Shown piece after piece: positions 7,575 to 15,332 of a stretch of DNA of 15,332 nucleotides. The position numbers and the translations under genes are program-made. The number at the start of each line of letters is the position of its first letter. Position 1 is the first letter of the stretch. The stretch covers positions 1,089 through 16,420 of the forward strand of contig DGDY01000166.1 of the NCBI GenBank assembly GCA_002385675.1. Reading direction: 5' to 3'. Below the pieces are notes generated by a model. The model ran no database searches. It worked only from the letters and a program-made list of their open reading frames with translations, and was not told the DNA's origin. This stretch comes from Anaerolineales bacterium UBA3940 (GTDB lineage Bacteria > Chloroflexota > Anaerolineae > Aggregatilineales > UBA3940).

Positions 7575-7607
7575 AAAAAACCGTTCAGGCATGGCGGCCT
7601 GAACGGT
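7575..7607 (-). terminator. Rho-independent terminator of the FecR-like gene
   Basis: Read on the minus strand, ACCGTTCAGGC and GCCTGAACGGT form a perfect 11-bp stem around a 6-nt loop, followed at once by TTTTTT (the A run at 7575-7580 on the plus strand). It begins about 30 nt after the stop of the gene at 7638-9254. Confidence 0.92.
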
Positions 7608-7637
7608 GGCGGAACTGTGCTTGCCTGCTACGCGTCC

Positions 7638-9254
7638 TCAGGGTATCGCCTCGCCGCCCTCTCCCGGCGGGTCGGTCGGCGGCTCCGTCGGTGGCTCAGT
7701 CGTCTCTGGCGGCGGTTCGGTCGTTTCCGGCGGCTCCGTTGTGGGCGGCTCGGTCGTCTCCGGCGGCGGCTCGGTCGTGGGCGGGTCGGTCGGCGTGTCG
7801 GTCGGTGTCGGCGTCGGCGTGGTGGGCGTTGCCGTTGGTGTGACAGGCGTTGCCGTCGGCGGAACCGGCGTCAGGGTCGGCTTGGGCGTGTTGGTCAGCG
7901 TGGGCTTGGGCGTATTGGTCGGGCGCGGCGTCCGGGTTGGAGTTGGCTGTGGCTTGCTCGTTGGCACGATCTGGCGGACCGGCGGCCTGTCCAACTTGGG
8001 CGGGGGCGGTGGCGCGCAGTCGGCGCAGTTGGGGCCCTCGCCCTGAGACGCACGGCAGACGCCATCGTTCACGCAGAGGCAGTCGGTGCTGCACGTGAGC
8101 GAGTTCTCGCCTGGCACGTTGCATACGTTGTCCCCACAGAATGGCCCCGTAGTTGGCGTGGGGAGGGCGGTCGGGCGAATGGGCTGCCCGCCAGCAGCGG
8201 TCGCCAGTTGATCTGTCGGCGTTTCCTCCGACCCGGCCTCGCTGGTCGATGTCGGCTCAGGTGTCTCAGGCAGCGTCGCGACCTCGAAGACGTATTCGGC
8301 CAGCAGGCCGCTGTTCTGTGCGACGACAAACGCGTTTCGCGCCCGGTCGATGTCCGCCGGGGTCAGCGCCACAATATCACCAATCGCGCCGGATGCGAGG
8401 ACTTCGACCCGGCTGCCGGGCTGCATCTGCGCCCGGTCGCCAAGCGTTGACTCGACATAGCAGCCGCCCATCAGGCAGTTAATAATGGCGTTGCCGGGGT
8501 TCGCCTCGCCCTGGCTCCAGAAGAGCGGGATGAAGACGCTGGCCGAGGCGCCGTTAACTCTCGTCAGCGAGCCGGCGGACTGCAGTTCGACCACCGCGTT
8601 GGTCGGGCCGCGTCCGGGGTACTGGAAGACGAAGACGTTGCCACTCACGACCTGGAGGTTGATGGCCGGCTGCCCGTCTGTGCTTGTAAGGCTGTTCACG
8701 CCAAGCACGGACTCAGTCTCCAGGACGATAGCGGTGCCATCCTTCATGGCAAACACGGCGTAGCCGTTCGCCCCGGTTTCGATGTGCATCCCGGCAACGA
8801 GCGCCTCACCCCGGCGCGGCTCGCGCGGCGGCAGCCCGTCGACATCTCGCAAGGACACCGAGCCAAACGTCGAGATGATCACGGCGGGAGCGTCGAACTC
8901 AATCGGCGGCAGGCTGACCGGCTGTCCGGTCGGCACGCTGACGCTCTCGCCGTCGGGGGGCAGCTCAAATTCCAGAGAGTTCTCACGCCCGCGCGCCTGG
9001 TTCAGCAGGAAGATGATCGTGACGACGAGCATCAAGACGAACACACCCGCGCTGACGATCGAGCGGGTGGAGATGCCGAAGCTGCGCCGTGTAACATAAC
9101 CCGGATCGCCCTCCGGGAGCGCGGGCGGCGTGTCCAGCCGTGCGGGCTGCACCTCGCTGGCGCGCATCGCGTTCAGGCGGCGCCGGAACTCGGCCAGTTC
9201 TTCGTCGTCTAATCCAATTGGCAACGGGAAGTCCAGTTGCCGGTTATCCCTCAT
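7638..9254 (-). CDS. Membrane-anchored FecR-like protein with Cys-rich module and Pro/Thr tail
   Basis: The 538-residue protein has five parts. A cytoplasmic N-terminus (1-63) contains LDDEELAEFRRRLNAMR and TRRSFG. One transmembrane helix spans about 66-84. A FecR-type beta-rich domain (about 122-310) shows the G-x-V, GMHIETGANGYAVFAMKDGT and LQVVSGNVFVF patterns. A cysteine module (373-413) has Cys at 373, 378, 388, 392, 394, 400, 410 and 413, beginning CGDNVCNVPGENSLTCSTDC. The tail (about 415-538) is almost only Pro, Thr and Glu with NTPKPT and PPETTEPP repeats. The topology should be N-in, C-out. In classical systems FecR is an anti-sigma regulator beside an ECF sigma factor, but none is present here, so a cell-surface structural or sensory role is as likely. 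ATG at 9254 has GAGG 8 nt upstream. The terminator at 7575-7607 follows. Confidence 0.88.
   Translation of the reverse strand: MRDNRQLDFPLPIGLDDEELAEFRRRLNAMRASEVQPARLDTPPALPEGDPGYVTRRSFGISTRSIVSAGVFVLMLVVTIIFLLNQARGRENSLEFELPPDGESVSVPTGQPVSLPPIEFDAPAVIISTFGSVSLRDVDGLPPREPRRGEALVAGMHIETGANGYAVFAMKDGTAIVLETESVLGVNSLTSTDGQPAINLQVVSGNVFVFQYPGRGPTNAVVELQSAGSLTRVNGASASVFIPLFWSQGEANPGNAIINCLMGGCYVESTLGDRAQMQPGSRVEVLASGAIGDIVALTPADIDRARNAFVVAQNSGLLAEYVFEVATLPETPEPTSTSEAGSEETPTDQLATAAGGQPIRPTALPTPTTGPFCGDNVCNVPGENSLTCSTDCLCVNDGVCRASQGEGPNCADCAPPPPPKLDRPPVRQIVPTSKPQPTPTRTPRPTNTPKPTLTNTPKPTLTPVPPTATPVTPTATPTTPTPTPTDTPTDPPTTEPPPETTEPPTTEPPETTEPPPETTEPPTEPPTDPPGEGGEAIP
7650..7960 (-). repeat. Low-complexity coding repeat for the Pro/Thr/Glu tail
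   Basis: This stretch is made of degenerate short units on the plus strand such as TCGGTCGT, CGGCGGCGG and GGTCGGCGTG, which encode PTNTPKPTL-like and PPETTEPP-like repeats on the minus strand. Unit length is irregular. Such DNA is prone to slippage, so the tail length may differ between strains. Confidence 0.7.
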
Positions 9255-9307
9255 CCAACCGCCTCGCGTGTGCTCACGTTATGACGTCCGATAAGACTTA
9301 CCCGCCT

Positions 9308-9313
9308 ATTGTA
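9308..9313 (-). promoter_or_regulatory. -10 box (TACAAT) for the FecR-like gene
   Basis: TACAAT on the minus strand predicts a start near 9301 and a leader of about 46 nt before the ATG at 9254. No strong -35 is seen. It supports independent transcription from the kinase gene upstream. Confidence 0.45.
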
Positions 9314-9369
9314 GCACAGATTGAGCACGCATTCCGCCAGCGACGAACCAGCCGTAACAGGCCGGAAGC

Positions 9370-9385
9370 TCCCGCCGCGGCGGGA
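9370..9385. repeat. 16-bp perfect GC palindrome
   Basis: TCCCGCCGCGGCGGGA is its own reverse complement. It lies between the kinase gene and the FecR-like promoter. It may fold as a 6-bp hairpin with a CGCG loop, or serve as a dimeric protein site. No T tract follows on either strand. Confidence 0.5.
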
Positions 9386-9413
9386 CTCCTGTTTGATCAA
9401 TGACGATGGCTGG

Positions 9414-9436
9414 CGGGCATGGCAACGCCATGCCTG
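9414..9436 (-). terminator. Hairpin after the fructosamine-kinase gene
   Basis: GGCATGGC (9416-9423) and GCCATGCC (9427-9434) pair perfectly around an AAC loop, with a G-T and a C-G pair extending the stem. It starts only 5 nt after the kinase stop on the minus strand. There is no T run, so termination would be imperfect or factor-dependent; an RNA-stabilising 3' hairpin is the alternative. Confidence 0.4.
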
Positions 9437-9441
9437 CGCTG

Positions 9442-10347
9442 TCAGCCCACGTATCGACTGAGAATGCTGTCGACGCGGCTGCCGTAGCTTTCGCCGAACA
9501 GGTTGAGATGAACAAGGAGGTAGTAGAGTTGGTAGAGGGGCTGGCGCTCCTCATAGCCAGGCGCCAGCGGGAAGACCTCATTGTAGGCCTGATAAAAGTC
9601 CGGCGGGAAACCGCCAAAGAGTGCCGTCATTGCGAGGTCGGCCTCGCGGTCACCGAAGTACACGGCGGGGTCGATGATGACCGGCTCGCCGCTCAGCGCG
9701 ACCATCCAGTTGCCGCCCCAGAGGTCGCCATGCAACAGCGACGGGTGCGTAAGACGCTCGTCGAGCCACCTGTCCAGCCGCTCGATGAGCTGGTCGAGGC
9801 GGCGGGCGCGCTCGCGGGGCAGGAGGCCCCGCTGTGCCGCCAGGTCGCGCTGGACGCCGAGCCGCTCACTGCGGTAGAAGTTAACCCAGGAGCGGGTGCG
9901 GCGGTTCTTCTGTGGCAGCTCGCCGATATAGTTGTCGTACTCAAGCCCGTAGCTGGGGTAGACCTGCTTGTGCTGCATGGCGAGCTGCCGCCCCAGCTCG
10001 CGGGCGGCGTTATACCGGCTTCCGTTACGGTCGATCCACTCCAGAATAAGGTACTCGGTGTGGCTGTTCGGGACGCGCCCATGCCCGATCACATCGGGCA
10101 CGCGGACAGCGCCGGCATCGCGCAGCAGGCATATACCGCGCGCCTCGCAGTCGAAGAATCGGGGAGGGGGAGATTGGTGCCACTTGACGAAATAGCGGTT
10201 CTGTGCCGTCGTGACACGCGCCGCGTGGTTGATGTCACCACCGCCGACGGTTGAGACCTCTTTGAGCGGGCTGTCGTCCCCCGCCGCGCGCAGTGTCTGG
10301 CTGATAGCCTGCTTCAAGTCGTCTGACAGATACCCACCCGGTTTCAT
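9442..10347 (-). CDS. Fructosamine/ribulosamine kinase family protein
   Basis: The protein belongs to the aminoglycoside-phosphotransferase-like kinase superfamily, FN3K branch. These enzymes phosphorylate the sugar of ketoamines formed when proteins react with reducing sugars; bacterial members mostly act on ribulosamines or erythrulosamines. Residue numbers below count from the TTG at 10353. Motifs are: TVGGGDINHAARV (35-47, glycine loop), FVKWH (K57, ATP-binding Lys), E70, LILEWID (103-108), the catalytic loop LLHGDLWGGNW (206-216, D210 and N215) and IIDPAVYFGDREADLAM (226-242, D228 for Mg and the family GDRE pattern). I take ATG at 10347 (301 residues, GAAGGG upstream); TTG at 10353 with GGAG 8 nt ahead is also possible. 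The phosphatase gene lies 63 nt upstream on the same strand with no terminator between, suggesting one operon. Confidence 0.92.
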   Translation of the reverse strand: MKPGGYLSDDLKQAISQTLRAAGDDSPLKEVSTVGGGDINHAARVTTAQNRYFVKWHQSPPPRFFDCEARGICLLRDAGAVRVPDVIGHGRVPNSHTEYLILEWIDRNGSRYNAARELGRQLAMQHKQVYPSYGLEYDNYIGELPQKNRRTRSWVNFYRSERLGVQRDLAAQRGLLPRERARRLDQLIERLDRWLDERLTHPSLLHGDLWGGNWMVALSGEPVIIDPAVYFGDREADLAMTALFGGFPPDFYQAYNEVFPLAPGYEERQPLYQLYYLLVHLNLFGESYGSRVDSILSRYVG

Positions 10348-10410
10348 GTGCAACTGCCCTTCTCCGGTTATTTGTGTATCGTGCCCCTTTCCTCCTCCCC
10401 AGGTGGCCGA

Positions 10411-10881
10411 TCAGGTGCGAATACCCTCCTTCTCACGGATGTGGTCGAGCAGCCCCCGGCAGCCCGCCACAACCAGTTCATACACATAGTCAAACCCGCC
10501 CGTGTAATACGGGTCGGGGACGTCCGTCTCGTCCACGCCCTCGGCGTAGTCCAGCAGCAGGCCGATCTCGGCGTTTGTCGGCCCCAGGCGGCGGATAGCG
10601 GCGAGGTTGCTGCGGTCCATCGCGATCAGGTAGTCTGCCTCGTGCAGGTCGTTCGCGTTGATCTGGCGGGCGACGTGCTGGAAGTCGATGCCGTGCGCTC
10701 GCAGCACTCTCTGCGTGCCCTCGTGTGCCGGTTCGCCAACATGCCAGGACCCGGTTCCCACCGAGTCCACGATAATCTGGTCGCTCAGCCCTGCCTTTTC
10801 TACCATGTCTGCAAAGACCGCTTCTGCCATCGGCGAGCGGCAGATGTTGCCGAGGCACACGAAGACGACACGTATAGCCAT
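10411..10881 (-). CDS. Low-molecular-weight phosphotyrosine phosphatase family protein
   Basis: The 156-residue cytoplasmic phosphatase has the complete family signature. The P-loop VCLGNICRSPMAE (8-20) supplies nucleophile C9 and phosphate-binding R15, with C14 as the usual second cysteine. The general acid D123 lies in VPDPYYTG (121-128), 114 residues later, as in the family. DSVGTGSWHVGEPAH (39-53) and ADYLIAMDRSN (82-92) are also typical. Length is normal. ATG at 10881 has AAAGGGA about 9 nt upstream and a TATATT box near 10920. Many family members dephosphorylate protein tyrosine or arginine or regulate exopolysaccharide export. The neighbouring fructosamine-kinase-like gene points instead to phosphorylated ketoamines as substrate, because the human LMW phosphatase acts as a ribulosamine-5-phosphatase. 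This is inference from context. Confidence 0.95.
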   Translation of the reverse strand: MAIRVVFVCLGNICRSPMAEAVFADMVEKAGLSDQIIVDSVGTGSWHVGEPAHEGTQRVLRAHGIDFQHVARQINANDLHEADYLIAMDRSNLAAIRRLGPTNAEIGLLLDYAEGVDETDVPDPYYTGGFDYVYELVVAGCRGLLDHIREKEGIRT

Positions 10882-10917
10882 ACAGTGATATCCCTTTCGA
10901 TCTCAAGGTGAACGAAA

Positions 10918-10923
10918 AATATA
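10918..10923 (-). promoter_or_regulatory. -10 box (TATATT) for the phosphatase-kinase operon
   Basis: TATATT on the minus strand lies in an AT-rich patch and predicts a start near 10911, giving a leader of about 30 nt that contains the AAAGGGA ribosome binding site. A -35 of quality is not visible. Confidence 0.4.
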
Positions 10924-11227
10924 GAAGGCAAAATTAGTCTTAAATGATGATACCATAAACTGGAGCGGACTTCTTGCTTTGCCTGTGGTGCGCCGGAAAG
11001 AGGAGAAGCGGCCCCCGGATCGGGTTAATGGAGGGTCGGAAGATGGGACGAATATTGTCAGAATTTGTTTCTGAGCATTCTTAAAAAAACACGCCCCCGG
11101 GCAAGTTTTAAGATAGCCCCCCTTTAGCCCGGTTGCGCCCGATCTGTCCCCATGATAAGCTACGGCGACTCCACCCAACACGGATTGCAGCGACGCAAAC
11201 GATAGATCCAAAGGCGAAAGGCAGCTC
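10924..11227. other. Divergent intergenic region ahead of nrdR
   Basis: About 300 nt separate the phosphatase promoter from nrdR. The region is unusually AT-rich in patches (10911-10960 and 11050-11090). It holds an inverted repeat, CTTAAAA (11080-11086) and TTTTAAG (11106-11112), enclosing the GC core GCCCCCGGGC (11093-11102); as RNA this is terminator-like on either strand. I see no convincing nrdR promoter, no NrdR-box pair of the usual palindromic ACACnATATnnnGTGT type and no credible small gene. It may hold the nrdR promoter and a leader element. Confidence 0.5.
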
Positions 11228-11728
11228 ATGCATTGCCCATTCTGTGGTGCGACTGAGTCCCGCGTCGTTGACACGACGTCGGACCCTGAACACGACGAGA
11301 TACGGCGGCGGCGGCTCTGTCAGGTGTGCGGAAAGCGCTTCTCCACGGTTGAGCGCGTGAGGGCCGAGCTGCCGCTCGTCATCAAGGACAATCCGGGTGG
11401 GGCGCCGCTTCGCCGCGAGGCGTTCGACCGTGCGAAGCTGCGCCGGAGCATCCTGACGGCTTGCGCCAAGCGGCCCATCTCCGAGGCGGCTATCGACCGT
11501 CTGATCGCCGGTATCGAGGCCCGGCTCCGCGCTGAAAACCTGGGTGAGGTTTCCAGCCGGGTCATCGGGGAGATGGTCATCGAGGGGCTACGCGACCTCG
11601 ATGAGATCGCGTACATCCGCTATGCCATCGTCTTCCTGGGGCTGGAAGACCTGGCAGCCGTTCAGGGTGAGATCGAGCGACTCCTCAAACAAAAGTACAG
11701 CAACGAGCATCACGCTCAGCCCCGCTAA
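11228..11728 (+). CDS. nrdR: Transcriptional repressor NrdR
   Basis: NrdR is the zinc-ribbon/ATP-cone repressor that binds NrdR boxes ahead of ribonucleotide reductase genes when ATP and dATP are sensed. In this 166-residue product the zinc ribbon spans 1-46 with the four ligands C3, C6, C31 and C34, followed by KRFSTVERV. The basic IRRRR (25-29) between the two knuckles is the usual DNA-contacting stretch. The ATP-cone lies about 49-139 (PLVIKDNPGG, REAFDRAKLRRSI and LDEIAYIRYAIVF are typical). The common V-V-D-S-R sequence reads V-V-D-T-T here and the ribbon's loop is S-D-P-E-H-D-E, a modest variation. ATG at 11228 has AAAGG 6 nt upstream. nrdJ starts 77 nt downstream on the same strand, so NrdR probably controls its own operon. 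Confidence 0.97.
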   Translation: MHCPFCGATESRVVDTTSDPEHDEIRRRRLCQVCGKRFSTVERVRAELPLVIKDNPGGAPLRREAFDRAKLRRSILTACAKRPISEAAIDRLIAGIEARLRAENLGEVSSRVIGEMVIEGLRDLDEIAYIRYAIVFLGLEDLAAVQGEIERLLKQKYSNEHHAQPR

Positions 11729-11762
11729 AGCAATAAACTGCACAGGCATCTTGTCGTTTGAT

Positions 11763-11788
11763 ATGCTGAAGGCATCAGGCCGCAGCAT
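11763..11788 (+). promoter_or_regulatory. Small leader hairpin just before the nrdJ ribosome binding site
   Basis: ATGCTG (11763-11768) and CAGCAT (11783-11788) can pair around a 14-nt loop. The stem ends 3 nt before the AGGAGG of nrdJ (11792-11797). It could affect translation, but it is short and may be chance. Confidence 0.25.
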
Positions 11789-11805
11789 GCCAGGAGGGAG
11801 TATTT

Positions 11806-15255
<3,450 letters not shown>

Positions 15256-15301
15256 GGTGGATGGCGGGTAGCTTATAGCGTATGGCGAGTAGATGAGAAA
15301 C

Positions 15302-15332
15302 GGGGCGGCCTTTTCCGGGGAGGGGCCGCCCC
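15302..15332 (+). terminator. Probable nrdJ terminator hairpin cut by the window edge
   Basis: GGGGCGGCC (15302-15310) and GGCCGCCCC (15324-15332) form a perfect 9-bp stem around 13 nt, starting 47 nt after the nrdJ stop. The stem runs to the last base, so a T tract would lie outside the window and cannot be seen. Confidence 0.6.

Noticed and set aside
7650..7960. CRISPR array or tandem satellite
   Set aside because: Units are irregular with no constant spacers, and they are explained by the coding of a Pro/Thr-rich tail.
7606..8046. Plus-strand Gly/Ser/Val repeat protein
   Set aside because: Its GGSVVSGG repeats are the complement of the Pro/Thr tail of the FecR-like gene, and it starts inside that gene's terminator.
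11054..11086. Promoter with TTGTCA (11055-11060) as the -35 for nrdR
   Set aside because: No -10 of any quality lies 16-18 nt downstream; TTAAAA is 20 nt away and a poor match.

Overview
The window is GC-rich bacterial chromosome with dense, short-spaced housekeeping genes. The gene set fits a Chloroflexota (Anaerolineae-like) genome: a compact ddl-ftsQ-ftsA-ftsZ division cluster, an nrdR-nrdJ pair encoding a B12-dependent class II ribonucleotide reductase, and a single-pass FecR-like protein with a long Thr/Pro tail built from NTPKPT-like units. This placement is an inference from gene content and style; no database search was possible.

Layout. (1) Positions 1-122, minus strand: the first 40 codons of a family 2 glycosyltransferase cut by the window edge, divergent from what follows. 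(2) 283-4994, plus strand: ddl (D-Ala-D-Ala ligase), ftsQ, ftsA and ftsZ, the last with its own 242-nt upstream region. A strong hairpin terminator (5086-5113) closes this block. (3) 5136-7464, minus strand: folC, then an unrecognised soluble protein with weak SHOCT-like and roadblock-like features. (4) 7638-9254, minus strand: a membrane-anchored FecR-like protein with an eight-cysteine module and a Pro/Thr stalk, followed by a perfect-stem terminator. (5) 9442-10881, minus strand: a low-molecular-weight phosphatase and a fructosamine-kinase-family protein, 63 nt apart, probably one transcript. (6) 11228-15255, plus strand: nrdR and nrdJ. nrdJ is interrupted in frame by a 298-residue intein (12358-13251) inserted just before the conserved RRGANM motif. 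A further hairpin is cut by the right-hand edge.

How the genes work together. Ddl makes the D-Ala-D-Ala end of the peptidoglycan precursor. FtsQ, FtsA and FtsZ form the septal ring core (membrane adaptor, actin-like anchor, tubulin-like polymer). NrdR is the ATP/dATP-sensing repressor of ribonucleotide reductase genes and sits directly ahead of its likely target, nrdJ. The kinase/phosphatase pair could act in sequence on glycated proteins: the kinase phosphorylates the ketoamine and the phosphatase handles the phosphorylated sugar. FolC keeps the folate pool polyglutamated.

Most transcription units have a recognisable -10 hexamer (TATAAT, TATACT, TACAAT or TATATT) at a sensible distance from the start codon, usually with a poor -35. 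That for ftsQ is so close to its ATG that the message would be practically leaderless. The most interesting points are the intein with a decayed homing endonuclease, the deglycation-type operon, the FecR/Cys-rich/stalk protein and the unrecognised folC neighbour. I saw no tRNA, rRNA, CRISPR array or insertion sequence.
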